Program-made: the position numbers and the translations under genes
Shown: positions 43,435 through 52,187 of the stretch, in pieces
Position numbering within the stretch: the stretch's first letter is position 1
Layout of the letters: every line of letters begins with the position of its first letter
The notes under the pieces: model-generated
Told to the model about the DNA's origin: nothing
Seen by the model: only the letters and a program-made list of their open reading frames with translations
Databases searched by the model: none
Source: Streptomyces sp. NBC_01244
GTDB lineage: Bacteria; Actinomycetota; Actinomycetes; Streptomycetales; Streptomycetaceae
DNA length: 64,000 nucleotides
Assembly: GCF_035987325.1 (NCBI RefSeq)
Contig: NZ_CP108488.1
Location: 5,332,001 to 5,396,000 of the forward strand
Direction: 5' to 3'

Positions 43435-44118
43435 TCACTCCCCCGATTTGTCGGATGCGCCCACGTTGCCGAGACCGTGCAGGTCGAACGCGGAGACCTT
43501 CCACTTCCCGCCGTCCTTGCGGGAGCTGACCAGCCAGGCGTTGTTCTCCGTACGGGTCTGCTTGCCGTTCTCGGAACGGACCGAGGTCAGCGATACGACG
43601 CTGGACACCATCCGGCCGCTGCCGCGGGCGAGGTCGTCCGCGATCAGCGCGTCGCGGACCACGGTCGCCTTGCCCACGGAGGTGCAGCGGGCGGCCCGGC
43701 AGGTGGCCCAGTCCTTGCCCGTGGGAAGCGCGGTCTGCCGGATCATCTGGTCGTCGCTGACGGTCAGCTCCAGCAGCGGCTTCGCCCAGGTGCCGGTCTG
43801 ATCGGTGTACTTGTACGTGCCCAGGCCGGCCATGTAGGCGGCCATCGCCTCGTGGGCCTCGGCCAGTTCCTCCGGCGTGACGATGGGCGGCACGGCGGCG
43901 GAGGCGCCCGTCTGCTGCGTGCCGGTATTGCCGTCGCCACCGGTCGTGCCGGTGTTGTTGCCCTGTTCGGCCGTCGCGGCGGGCTTGCCGTCGGACGGGT
44001 CCTTGGCGTCGGCCTCTCCGTCGAAGACGGTGAACACCACCAGGGCGCCGATCAGCAGAAGACCCATCACCACCAGGGCCAGTGCCGCACTTCGCTTGTT
44101 CTCGGCAGGTGACTCCAC
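43435..44118 (-). CDS. single-pass membrane protein, VirB8/TcpC-like
   Basis: The 227-residue protein has a short cytoplasmic N-terminus, one membrane helix (ALALVVMGLLLIGALVVF, residues 12-30), a low-complexity Gly/Thr linker, and a C-terminal domain of about 150 residues with two cysteines. Topology and position between channel genes suggest a VirB8-type assembly factor; sequence similarity alone is weak. GTG start with GAGGGAGG upstream. First gene of the leftward arm controlled from the 44186-44225 element. Confidence 0.6.
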   Translation of the reverse strand: MESPAENKRSAALALVVMGLLLIGALVVFTVFDGEADAKDPSDGKPAATAEQGNNTGTTGGDGNTGTQQTGASAAVPPIVTPEELAEAHEAMAAYMAGLGTYKYTDQTGTWAKPLLELTVSDDQMIRQTALPTGKDWATCRAARCTSVGKATVVRDALIADDLARGSGRMVSSVVSLTSVRSENGKQTRTENNAWLVSSRKDGGKWKVSAFDLHGLGNVGASDKSGE

Positions 44119-44185
44119 CGTCCCGGGCCTCCCTCAGTCAGGTCGCCCGGACACGGTAGGGGGAGGGACGTGCAATGGCGCGCGC

Positions 44186-44225
44186 CTTTTCCTCGCGAGG
44201 AAAGACGGGGAAAAGGTGAGGAAAG
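44186..44225. promoter_or_regulatory. candidate operator A of the T4SS regulon
   Basis: The region holds a perfect 16-bp palindrome TTTCCTCGCGAGGAAA (44188-44203). Next to it is GGGAAAAGGTGAGGAAAG (44208-44225), whose complement recurs with one mismatch at 46344-46361. CCTTTTCC and GGAAAAGG (44186-44193, 44209-44216) are also inverted. It lies 68-107 bp upstream of the leftward arm and has the same orientation relative to the gene it precedes as the second copy. The rest of 44119-44310 holds the promoter; no gene is seen. Confidence 0.6.
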
Positions 44226-44310
44226 AACCGGGAGTTCGGGGTGGGTCGAGTCGGCGAAGTCCGTGCGGGGAATCCGTGAAGAGGCCGCCGGAACCCTTCA
44301 CCGATCCCGC

Positions 44311-44700
44311 TCAGACGGACGAGGCCCCGGGGTCGTACGGGTCGACGGGCAGCGGGTCGAAGGGATAGGCCGTGTGCCCGTCCTTCGGCGAACAGGAGGC
44401 GAACGGGCCCATGTCCGGGTCCAGCAGCACCCGCAGGTGCGGGTCGGCGTGGTGGAGCCACCAGGTGGACATGCCCAGCGCGGGGTCGTGCCGCAGGTGT
44501 TCCCAGGCCAGCCAGAGCGCGGAAAGCCGGGCGCCCGCCTCGGGGTGCTCCCACCAGCGCGGACACCAGGTGGCGGACGCTCCGTTCAGGCGGCGTCGCA
44601 CCATCTGTGCGAGGTAATCGGAGACGAAGACGAAGACGTCGGCGAAGTAGAACTCCACCTCGTCGTCGGATGCCTGCTGCGCCTCGGGGCTTGTGCTCAT
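44311..44700 (-). CDS. DUF4913 family protein
   Basis: The 129-residue soluble protein matches the DUF4913 pattern: VFVSDYLAQMVRRRL, WCPRWWEHPEAGARLSALWLAWE, MSTWWLHHADPHLRVLL and a DMGPFASC region. DUF4913 genes are typical of actinobacterial mobile and conjugative elements, but their function is unknown. It is the last gene of the short leftward accessory operon that begins at 46204. Confidence 0.8.
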   Translation of the reverse strand: MSTSPEAQQASDDEVEFYFADVFVFVSDYLAQMVRRRLNGASATWCPRWWEHPEAGARLSALWLAWEHLRHDPALGMSTWWLHHADPHLRVLLDPDMGPFASCSPKDGHTAYPFDPLPVDPYDPGASSV

Positions 44701-44778
44701 GTGGGAGCCTTCCGTGCGGGGTATTCAGACGGGGCCGGTCAGGACTGGTGGGGGTCGGTCAGGGCCGGTGACTACTGG

Positions 44779-45245
44779 TCAGCGCTCGACGCCGACGGGC
44801 TTCGCCGCCGCCTCCGCGGCCACGGGATTGGTCACGCCGTGGCCGGAGGAGCCGTACGGGGTCGGCTGCACGGCAGCGGGACGGACGGCCACACCGGGCA
44901 GGAAGGCACTGGCCTGCGCAGGGCCGCGCTGCTTCGGTTCGGGGGCCGGTGCTTTCGGCTCGGCGTACTCGTTCGCCGACGACAGCCGGGAGAGCGCCGC
45001 ATTGTGTGCTTCCCGCAGGCCCTCGGGTACGTCGAGGTCGCCTAGCTTGGCGGCGAAGTCCTTCGGTGACGTCTTCCGCATGTCGAAGTCCTCCATCCGC
45101 ACTTGGCAGCGCACTGCGTCGTTCGCGATCAACTCGTGCCGGCCCGCGGGTGTGACCTCCAGTACCTGCAAGTCGCAAGGTCAGCCTCCTGGAGGGCGAT
45201 CGCGCGGTCGATTTCCTCCCGGGTCGGGGGCGCCGCCTCGCTCAT
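44779..45245 (-). pseudogene. accessory protein gene with an apparent single-base frameshift
   Basis: An ATG at 45245, preceded by AAGG and overlapping the upstream stop (ATGA), begins MSEAAPPTREEIDRAIALQE but runs into a stop at 45129. From about 45171 another frame continues as LQVLEVTPAGRHELIANDAV down to 44779, ending in a Pro/Ala-rich tail. Adding one base near 45175 joins them smoothly (EADLAT-LQVLEV) into a protein of about 155 residues. The downstream part alone has no good start. No family recognised; the role is tied to the T4SS by position only. It could be a mutation or a sequencing error. Confidence 0.5.
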
Positions 45246-45682
45246 CGACCTTGCCGCGTCCAGGTGGAGAACGCGACCGACTGGCTCAGGACGGTGAGCG
45301 GCTCGGCCGCTGAACCGCCGCCCATACCCCGCCAGTACGCGAACGGGTACGGGCGACGGCTCTTCAGTCGGGACTCCCGGTCCGGCCAGTAGCTCGCGAC
45401 TGTGGGCTCCGGAAAGTCCGCAGCGTCTCACGAACCGGTCCACGCCGGTGTGTTCAGCACTCCCACAGCGGCTGCCAGGTACGCGGGCCAGGTTTCGGCA
45501 CCCAGGTCGAGCACCTCACCGTTCTCCTCGGCGGCACGGCCGTACCGCTCGCACCACTCGCGGAACTCCGGGGACCCGCCCTGCGGAGTACCGGCCCACA
45601 CGGAGGCCCAGTCCACGTCGCGCAGGCCTTCCAGCTCCGCGGCCAGGTCCTGGGCACCGCGGCCCGATGTCTCCGTCAGCAT
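45242..45682 (-). pseudogene. third Trp-rich paralogue, interrupted by an in-frame TGA
   Basis: The frame starts at ATG 45682 (GGAG upstream) and encodes DLAAELEGLRDVDWASVWAG, matching the genes at 55791 and 56444. At 45428-45430 a TGA interrupts it, but the same frame continues with matching sequence (FPEPTVASYWPDRES, then RRPYPFAYW) to a stop at 45242 that overlaps the next ATG. Aligning GS*DAADFP with GAWDSPDFP and GAWDSGSFP puts the TGA exactly at a conserved Trp, so a single TGG-to-TGA change explains it. The middle region is also about 40 residues shorter than in the paralogues. Confidence 0.7.
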
Positions 45683-45730
45683 CCTCGTCAGCTCCTCGCT
45701 CGGTACACCTGCGGGCATCGTGGCAGAGGG

Positions 45731-46204
45731 TCAGGACAGGACGATCCCGAGGATCAGCAGACCGACCACCACCGCGCCCATGATGAAGCGGACCTTCGGG
45801 TCCTCCCGCTCCCACAGCTCGTGGACCACGGTCCAGCCGGTCATCCGGGCCGCGCGGCCGTCGTGGATGGTCGTGCCGTGGGCCGGGTCCTGCCGGTCGC
45901 CGTCGGGGCCGTCGGCCGCGTCGTCCTCGTCCGGGTCGGGTATGCCTGCGGTCCCCTGCTGGGCCTGAGCCACCATGACCAGCCCCTCCAGGAGCTCGGG
46001 CATCGTGTGCGGCGTGAGGGGATAGGAGACCGTGCCGTAGGGGGTTTGCAGGCAGAGCTTCGACTGCCAGGGGTTGCCGGGCTCGTAGCCGTCGATCCAG
46101 GCTTCCTGGGCATCGATGACGGGGGGAACGGGGGCGAACGTTCCGTCGGCGGGCGCCGGCGCAGGGGACACGTTCTGCTGCGGGAGGGCGTTCTGGTCGC
46201 TCAA
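45731..46204 (-). CDS. tail-anchored membrane protein
   Basis: The 157-residue protein has a Pro/Ala-rich N-terminus, a small domain (WQSKLCLQTPYGTVSYPLTP, then MPELLEGLVMVAQAQQG), an acidic linker (DPDEDDAADGPDGD), and a single C-terminal helix (VRFIMGAVVVGLLILGIVL), so most of it faces the cytoplasm. The start is a TTG at 46204, chosen because GAAGGACGAG lies just upstream. First gene of the short leftward accessory operon, divergent from the main T4SS operon. Family not recognised. Confidence 0.65.
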   Translation of the reverse strand: MSDQNALPQQNVSPAPAPADGTFAPVPPVIDAQEAWIDGYEPGNPWQSKLCLQTPYGTVSYPLTPHTMPELLEGLVMVAQAQQGTAGIPDPDEDDAADGPDGDRQDPAHGTTIHDGRAARMTGWTVVHELWEREDPKVRFIMGAVVVGLLILGIVLS

Positions 46205-46309
46205 CTCTCGTCCTTCGCACGATCGGGGACGGTTCCAGCGCCCGTCACCCGGACGCAACCCGTCATTCTGGCGGAGCGCCGGGAGGGCGGGCCCCTGCGG
46301 GGCCCGGGA

Positions 46310-46378
46310 TTTCCTCACGAGGATTCCTCAAAGCATTCCCCGGCTTTCCTCCCCTTTTCCCGGCGGGGAAAAGGGGAG
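46310..46378. promoter_or_regulatory. candidate operator B of the T4SS regulon
   Basis: This divergent intergenic region (46205-46488) repeats the elements of region A. TTTCCTCACGAGGATT (46310-46325) matches the 16-bp palindrome at 13 positions. CTTTCCTCCCCTTTTCCC (46344-46361) matches the complement of 44208-44225 with one mismatch. The last part also forms a perfect 13-bp hairpin (46349-46361 with 46366-46378, loop GGCG). It lies 111 bp upstream of the rightward operon and about 105 bp upstream of the leftward accessory operon, so it could control both. No gene is seen in the gap. Confidence 0.6.
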
Positions 46379-46488
46379 AAGGGATGGCCCCGCGGTTTGC
46401 CACACTGCCGTGCGCACCTGGCATCACCAGGGGCCCGCCGGGCGGTCGACGGCGGAGGGGGATCGGACGCGTGGGAGAGACGGACTCG

Positions 46489-48153
46489 ATGACGGACCAC
46501 AACAGCTCTGCTGGCGGGGTCGGCGGGGGCCAGCCTTCCGGGCAGCAGCAGGGGCAGTTCGGCCCCGCAAGGCAGCAGGCACAGCAGCCGCAGCAGGCGC
46601 AGCAGTTTCCCCATCAGGGATCCCATCCTTACGGCCAGCCGGACAGCGCCGCCGCGCCGATGCAGCAGCCCTCGGACGCCGCGCGGGCGCAGTTGGCCGC
46701 GGCCTGGGTGCGCGCCGCACGGCCCGGGACCGTACCGACGGGCGAGGCCGCCGTACCGGTCCTGCCGCCGCGCGTGACCCCGCCCGCCGGTGACTCGAAG
46801 AAGGACAAGCGCAGGGCCGCCCAGGACGCGAAGCGGGCGGAGCGCAAGGCCGCGTACGAGCAGAAGAAGGCCGAGCGCGAGAACCGCAAGCAGGGGCGCG
46901 GCGGCAAGGGTTCCGCGCCCGGGCCCGCATCCGCGTCCGTGCCGGGTCCGTCGGCGGGCTCGCCGACTGTTGCCCAGCCCGGTACGGCCGCTGCGGCCGC
47001 GGGCGCCACGACGCCGCAGGCCCAGGCTCAGGCCCGGGTACGCGCCGGAGCCGGCGAGGGCTTCGACGTGCCGCGCCCGGGTGGGCGGCTGCCGGCCCAG
47101 GGCCGGCGCACCCATGTGGCCCTGCGCGCGACGCTCCTGATCACCACGTGCGCCTTCGCGCTGGGTTCCTGCGGTGTCGCGGGCCTGGTCGTCGGCAAGT
47201 CGTCCGTCGCGGTGCAGAGCGCCGCCCTGGACGACGAGGACGTGCAGCGGTACCGGCTGAGCGCGTTCCCGACGCAGGCCGCGGCGACCTTCGCCGAGGA
47301 GTACGTGACGCTGTGCATGACGTACTCCGCGCAGTCGGCCGACAAGCGCCGCGACGCACTGAGCCGCTACGCCTCGTCAGGTGTGGACCGTGACTGCGGC
47401 GTGAGCGGCCAGGGCAGCCAGACCGTGCGCCAGGCCAAATGGGACGGGACCGTCGAAGAGCTCCCCGAGTACGGGGAGAACGGGCGCTACCTGAGCATCC
47501 AGGTGAAGCTGTCCAGCGGTCGCACCACCACGCTCTCCGTGCCGGTGTACGTGAAGGACCTGGCCACCGGGTCGGGGCTGCGCGTCGCGGGCAACCTGGG
47601 CGAGATGCCGCTTCCTTCGCGCGGCAGCGTTCCCGTCGTCAAGCAGGACGACGAGGTCATCGACCAGCCGCTCTCCGACCAGCTCAAGTCGAAGGTCCTG
47701 CCCGGTTACTTCAAGGCCTGGGCCGCTTCCGACGCGACGGGCCTGACCCGGTTCACGACCACCGACGCCTCCCTTGCGGCGACCTCGGGCCTGGCCGGGG
47801 CGCTCGCCTCGCCCGACGTCCGGGAGGTCGTCGCGCTCGCGCCGGCAGGCAGTGAGAGCGGCAAGACCATCCAGTACGGGCCGGGTCAGGCGGTACAGGC
47901 CCGGGTGACGGTCGTCTGGGGCGCCGAGGGCTCCGGGTCGAAGGGGAGCCCCGGCCCGACCGTGCAGCGCTCGTACCGGCTGACCGTGGTGAACACCGCC
48001 CAGGGCTGGTTCATCAAGGACATCCGCGGCGGCGTGCTCGACCCGACGGGCGGCACCGCGGACGCCGGAGCCGGCGCGCCCGCCTCCCCGGCTCCCGAGG
48101 AGAGCGCCCCGGCATCCGGGGACGCCACCCCCAGTCCGGGCAAGACGCCCTGA
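46489..48153 (+). CDS. TcpC-like conjugation/T4SS scaffold protein
   Basis: The 554-residue protein has a Gln/Pro/Ala-rich cytoplasmic N-terminus (1-110), a charged Lys/Arg/Glu helix (about 105-145), a low-complexity stretch, and one membrane helix at about residue 215-235. The extracytoplasmic C-terminus looks like two NTF2/VirB8-type domains (FAEEYVTLCMTYS; LPGYFKAWAASDATGLTRF). This is the architecture of TcpC, an essential T4SS core protein in Gram-positive plasmids. The ATG has GGGAGAG upstream. First gene of the rightward operon. Confidence 0.75.
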   Translation: MTDHNSSAGGVGGGQPSGQQQGQFGPARQQAQQPQQAQQFPHQGSHPYGQPDSAAAPMQQPSDAARAQLAAAWVRAARPGTVPTGEAAVPVLPPRVTPPAGDSKKDKRRAAQDAKRAERKAAYEQKKAERENRKQGRGGKGSAPGPASASVPGPSAGSPTVAQPGTAAAAAGATTPQAQAQARVRAGAGEGFDVPRPGGRLPAQGRRTHVALRATLLITTCAFALGSCGVAGLVVGKSSVAVQSAALDDEDVQRYRLSAFPTQAAATFAEEYVTLCMTYSAQSADKRRDALSRYASSGVDRDCGVSGQGSQTVRQAKWDGTVEELPEYGENGRYLSIQVKLSSGRTTTLSVPVYVKDLATGSGLRVAGNLGEMPLPSRGSVPVVKQDDEVIDQPLSDQLKSKVLPGYFKAWAASDATGLTRFTTTDASLAATSGLAGALASPDVREVVALAPAGSESGKTIQYGPGQAVQARVTVVWGAEGSGSKGSPGPTVQRSYRLTVVNTAQGWFIKDIRGGVLDPTGGTADAGAGAPASPAPEESAPASGDATPSPGKTP

Positions 48154-48224
48154 CCGTCCCGACCGCCCTGACCTTGATCCATCGACGTATTCCGTCCCGC
48201 GCACCCTAGTGAAAGGACATCGCC

Positions 48225-48494
48225 ATGTACCTGGCGGCTACCACCCTCAACGGCATGTTCGGAGAGATCCAGAAGATCCTCCTGGGCATCGGCACCACGG
48301 TGGCCATCTGCTCCCTGCTCATCCTCGGCATCCGGATGCTGCTGTCGATGAAGCGCGGCGACGGCATGCGTGAGGCCTTCCAGGGCTTCGGCATGATCGC
48401 GCTGGCCGCCCTGATCATCGGTGGCGCGACCGGCCTTGCCGGTCTGCTCATCTCGCTGGGCGAGCAGATCGGCGGCGGCGGCGCCAAGAACTGA
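48225..48494 (+). CDS. VirB2-like two-helix membrane peptide
   Basis: The 89-residue protein has two hydrophobic helices (ILLGIGTTVAICSLLILGIRM and GFGMIALAALIIGGATGLAGLL) around a short basic loop. That is the size and topology of VirB2-like pilin or channel subunits. AAAGGA precedes the ATG. Its place between the TcpC-like and TcpE-like genes supports a T4SS role. Confidence 0.65.
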   Translation: MYLAATTLNGMFGEIQKILLGIGTTVAICSLLILGIRMLLSMKRGDGMREAFQGFGMIALAALIIGGATGLAGLLISLGEQIGGGGAKN

Positions 48495-48578
48495 GTCCGG
48501 GGGCGGCCGGGACGTCGTTCCGGCACGCACCCGTAATTCACGGCCCGCATTTACGTCGTCAGAGAGGGGGATCGGCTG

Positions 48579-49142
48579 ATGGCAGGGAACGCATCCGACG
48601 GACCCGAACCGATGGTCGCCTACGACCACACGGATCTGCTCAACCGGCCCAAGCGCATCTGGAACTGGGGAAACATCCCGCTTCCGGGCCTGCTGCTGCC
48701 GGCCCTGGGCGCGGCCTTCGGCTTCGCGGTCCTGTGGCTGGTGACGCTGCTCTCGCTCTCGGCCTTCCTGCCCTTCCTGGGCCTGTCGATGCTGTCGTCG
48801 GTGCTCTACATCGGGCCGCCCGTCGGCGTCTATTTCGTGTGGGGCCGGCCGCTGCCCTCCGCCCTCACCCTCAGCCAGCAACTGGTGGTCTGGGGCGACT
48901 ACTGGTTCCAGCCCAAGCGCCTGCAGGGGCTGGCCGCCGACCGCGAACCCGAGGAACTGCACTGGCAGGTGATCCTCTGGCAGCCGGGCTCGCAACGCTG
49001 GCACCGGCAGTACGAAGAGGCCCTTGTGACGGCGGCCCGGCACGGCTCCTCGTACGCCGCGCAGCCGGCCGAAGCGCAGCCCTACGCCGCGCACGCCGAA
49101 AACGCACACACCGCAACCGCACACTCCGAGACCGCAGGATGA
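48579..49142 (+). CDS. TcpE/PrgI-like T4SS membrane protein
   Basis: The 187-residue protein has two adjacent membrane helices (about residues 35-85) after a short N-terminus with WNWGNIPLPG. It continues with a soluble part typical of small T4SS proteins lying directly before the VirB4 ATPase gene (VirB3/TcpE/PrgI position). The C-terminus is an Ala/His/Glu low-complexity tail. It ends 7 bp before the ATPase gene. Confidence 0.65.
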   Translation: MAGNASDGPEPMVAYDHTDLLNRPKRIWNWGNIPLPGLLLPALGAAFGFAVLWLVTLLSLSAFLPFLGLSMLSSVLYIGPPVGVYFVWGRPLPSALTLSQQLVVWGDYWFQPKRLQGLAADREPEELHWQVILWQPGSQRWHRQYEEALVTAARHGSSYAAQPAEAQPYAAHAENAHTATAHSETAG

Positions 49143-49149
49143 CTCCTTC

Positions 49150-52137
49150 ATGATCATGATGATCCTTCTGGGCGGGGCGGTCGCCTTCTTCGTGATCGCC
49201 ATGGTCATTACCGCCGCAGGTTCCAAGAAGTCCCAGGGAAACAAGGGCTCCGGCGGCCAGGGCTCCGGCGGTACGCGGAACTCGGGCGCCTCCCGCAACC
49301 AGGCCAAGTCCACGCGCCGCGAGGAGATGCGGCTGCCCTACCGCTACGCCGACGACTTGATCTTCGTCCACGGCGAGTCGGTGTGGACCGGGATCGTGCT
49401 GCCCACCGCCATCGACGAATACCTCAACGCCACCGAGCTCCAGGCGATGGCCGAGGGTCCCGCCCGCGGGCTGCTCAACCTCGCCCGCGGCGACCGCAAC
49501 GTCGAGTGCCACTACCGCAAGGTGTACCGGCCGATCACCGCCCTCGAATGGGCCGACCAGCTCAACACCATCGCCTGGGACCCGACCGAGAACTACAAGG
49601 CGTACAACCTCCGCAAGGCGGAGTACCAGGAACGCATCGGGGCGACGCGCGAGCGCAACATCCTGCTGGTCAAGCTGGGATCGCTGGCACGCGGGTCGAA
49701 CGGCAGCGGCGTACTCCCCGGCGGCGACGACCCGTTCGAGGACCCGGGGCTGACGCGCGCCCTGCGCGGCACCGCCGACAAGGCGGCCGCGGGCGCCACC
49801 GGCGTCCACGACGAGTACCTGTCGCCGGGCGTCTTGGCCCAGTGGAGCCAGGTCGCACGCGAGGTGCACGAGAGCCTCGAGGGCCTGAACGGCGCGCCGC
49901 TGGACCGCGAGGAGCTGGTCTGGCTGATCCGCAAGCCGCTCCACGGCGACCTCCCGGTGCCGCCCGAGCCGGTGCTCGGATCCCGTTCCTGGGGCCCGGA
50001 CCAGTTCGACCTGGTCGTCGACTTCTCCGGCGAGAACCACAAGACGCACATCGTGCTCCACCAGTACGACGAGGTCACCGGCGAACAGCACACCAGCTAT
50101 ACGACGACGCTGGTGGCCGCCAGCTGGCCCACCGAGACCCGCTTCCGGCAGTCCACCGCCTGGGCGCGCTACGCCTCGCAGCACGTGGACTTCCCGGTCG
50201 AGATCGACATGCGGTTCACCCTGATCCCGTACCTGAAGTTCAAGGACCGGGCGAAGAAGATCAGCGGCAACCTCGTCGACGAGATGAACGACATGGCCAA
50301 CTCGGGCCGGTCGCCCGGCACCCAGCTGGCCAACCAGGTCACCCGCGCCCAGCACCTCCTCGACGACGTCGAGGAGCACAAGATGCCGGGCATGGAGGCG
50401 CAGATCCGCTTCACCATCTCCGCGCCGGACATCGCCGAACTGGAACGCAGGCGCCGCATCCTGGAGATGCAGTTCAAGCAGGACCTGAAGGTCACCCTGC
50501 TGCGGCCCACCCGCCAGCAGTGGAGGCTGCTCCAGTCCCAGCTGCCGGGCGACGCCCCCAAGCTGCCCGTCGCGCCGTACCTGCGGCTGCAGGAGGTCGA
50601 GCAGCTCGGCGCCGGGCTGCCCACCGCGGGCACCGAGCTCGGAGACAACCCCGAACACCGGTCGGGCAAGCAGCTCGGCTGGGTGGGCAACCTCGTCGGC
50701 TGGGCCGGGAAGATGCCCGTCCACTACTCCCTGCACGTCGGGCCGGCCCGCAATGACGGCGGTGGCCTCGCCATCGTCGGCGCGTCCGGCGGTGGCAAGT
50801 CCTCGCTCGCGCTCCAGAAGTTCTACGAGGAGTCGGAGTCGGGCGTGCGCTGCCTGGTCATCGACCCGAAGACCGACTTCGCCCAGCTCTGCTACTACCT
50901 GGGCTTCGGCTCCCAGGTGAACGACCCGGAGTTCGCGCACGACGCGGATTCGGGCATCCTCGGTACCGAGCGGAGCCGCTTCCAGCCGGTCAACCCGGAG
51001 TTCTGGGCGGAGACCGAGGTGGTCGACCTCCTCAAGGGCCAGGCCGGCGTGCTCGACCCGTGGGTGGTCGCACGCGACGTGCCCTCGGGCCGGCTGCTCG
51101 CCGAGTCGATGCTGCGCGGATTCCTCGGCGACGAGGACTACCAGCGCGTGCGCCTGCCCGTCATCGAGGGGATGGCCACGGTCGTCGGCCGGTACAACTC
51201 CGCGATGCGGCAGGCCACCGAGCACGGGCTGACCGCCCGGGAGACCGAGCAGAAGGTGCCGCGGCCGACGCTGTGGCAGGTCGTCGACGAGGTCGTGCAG
51301 GCGTACGACCACGCGGTCTCCTCGGGCGACCGCGAGGCGATCAAGGAACTCAAGCTCGCCCAGATGCTCCTCACCGAGCTCAGGACCCTGCCGTACGCGC
51401 GACTCGCCTTCGCCGAACACCCGCAGACGCTGTCCGCGATGCGAAAGCGCCGGACGGTCATCACCCTGCGCGGTTTCCAGTCCCCGTCCTCCTCGGACCC
51501 GCGCAACTGGAACCCGGCCGAACGCCTCGCCGCCACGGCGCTGATGGCGGTCGTGGAACTGGGCAGCCAGATGCTCGACGTCGGCTACGAGAAGAACCCG
51601 GTGACGGGCGAGATCGGCCTGCGGCCCAAGGCCCTCTTCGTCGACGAGGCGTACGTCGTCACCGCCACCGAGAGCGGCCGCGACCTGATGCGGCGCGCGC
51701 TCAAGCAGGGCCGCTCGTACCTCGCGGTCACCGTCCTGATCACCCAGCAGGCCATCGACCTCGTCCAGATCGAGGACTCCGAGGCCCGCAGCGGTGGTGC
51801 CAACCAGATCCACACGGTCTTCGCCTTCAAGCAGAAGTCCGCACAGGAAGCCTCCCTGGTGGCCCCGCTGCTCGGCCGCCCCGAGGACGACGCCAAGGTC
51901 GTCTCGGCCCTGCAGGAGCTCCGTACGGGTGTCTGCCTGCAGCGCGACGTGGACAAGCGGGTCGGCACGGTGGCCGTGGACCTGGTCTTCAAGGAGATCC
52001 TCGCCGCCACTGACACCAACGGCACGACCCGCCCCGGCAGGCAGTCGATCGACCCGCCGCTCAGCGTCTGGGACTGGACCTTCATGCAGGAGGCGACCGC
52101 GGCGGCGGAGGCCGCGGCAGCGGCCTCCGCGTCGTGA
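49150..52137 (+). CDS. VirB4-like T4SS ATPase
   Basis: The 995-residue motor ATPase has an N-terminal hydrophobic helix, then a long VirB4/TraC-type N-domain. The C-terminal P-loop domain has Walker A IVGASGGGKSSLALQ (about residue 545), CLVIDPKTDFAQL, Walker B KALFVDEAYVVTA (about residue 830), and the motif LAVTVLITQQAIDL. The N-terminal helix is unusual compared with classical soluble VirB4 and may replace a separate VirB3. Close spacing to both neighbours indicates one operon. It is the most securely identified T4SS gene here with the VirD4-like one. Confidence 0.92.
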   Translation: MIMMILLGGAVAFFVIAMVITAAGSKKSQGNKGSGGQGSGGTRNSGASRNQAKSTRREEMRLPYRYADDLIFVHGESVWTGIVLPTAIDEYLNATELQAMAEGPARGLLNLARGDRNVECHYRKVYRPITALEWADQLNTIAWDPTENYKAYNLRKAEYQERIGATRERNILLVKLGSLARGSNGSGVLPGGDDPFEDPGLTRALRGTADKAAAGATGVHDEYLSPGVLAQWSQVAREVHESLEGLNGAPLDREELVWLIRKPLHGDLPVPPEPVLGSRSWGPDQFDLVVDFSGENHKTHIVLHQYDEVTGEQHTSYTTTLVAASWPTETRFRQSTAWARYASQHVDFPVEIDMRFTLIPYLKFKDRAKKISGNLVDEMNDMANSGRSPGTQLANQVTRAQHLLDDVEEHKMPGMEAQIRFTISAPDIAELERRRRILEMQFKQDLKVTLLRPTRQQWRLLQSQLPGDAPKLPVAPYLRLQEVEQLGAGLPTAGTELGDNPEHRSGKQLGWVGNLVGWAGKMPVHYSLHVGPARNDGGGLAIVGASGGGKSSLALQKFYEESESGVRCLVIDPKTDFAQLCYYLGFGSQVNDPEFAHDADSGILGTERSRFQPVNPEFWAETEVVDLLKGQAGVLDPWVVARDVPSGRLLAESMLRGFLGDEDYQRVRLPVIEGMATVVGRYNSAMRQATEHGLTARETEQKVPRPTLWQVVDEVVQAYDHAVSSGDREAIKELKLAQMLLTELRTLPYARLAFAEHPQTLSAMRKRRTVITLRGFQSPSSSDPRNWNPAERLAATALMAVVELGSQMLDVGYEKNPVTGEIGLRPKALFVDEAYVVTATESGRDLMRRALKQGRSYLAVTVLITQQAIDLVQIEDSEARSGGANQIHTVFAFKQKSAQEASLVAPLLGRPEDDAKVVSALQELRTGVCLQRDVDKRVGTVAVDLVFKEILAATDTNGTTRPGRQSIDPPLSVWDWTFMQEATAAAEAAAAASAS

Positions 52138-52187
52138 TGTCGGCTCGTACCGATTCCTCGTTCGAACGCCGTACCAAAGGAGACACC

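Noticed and set aside
39892..44112. A 1406-codon open frame on the plus strand across the T4SS left arm
   Set aside because: It is antisense to three genes with clear domains and has the Gly/Arg/Val-rich composition of a high-GC shadow frame, with no start signals.
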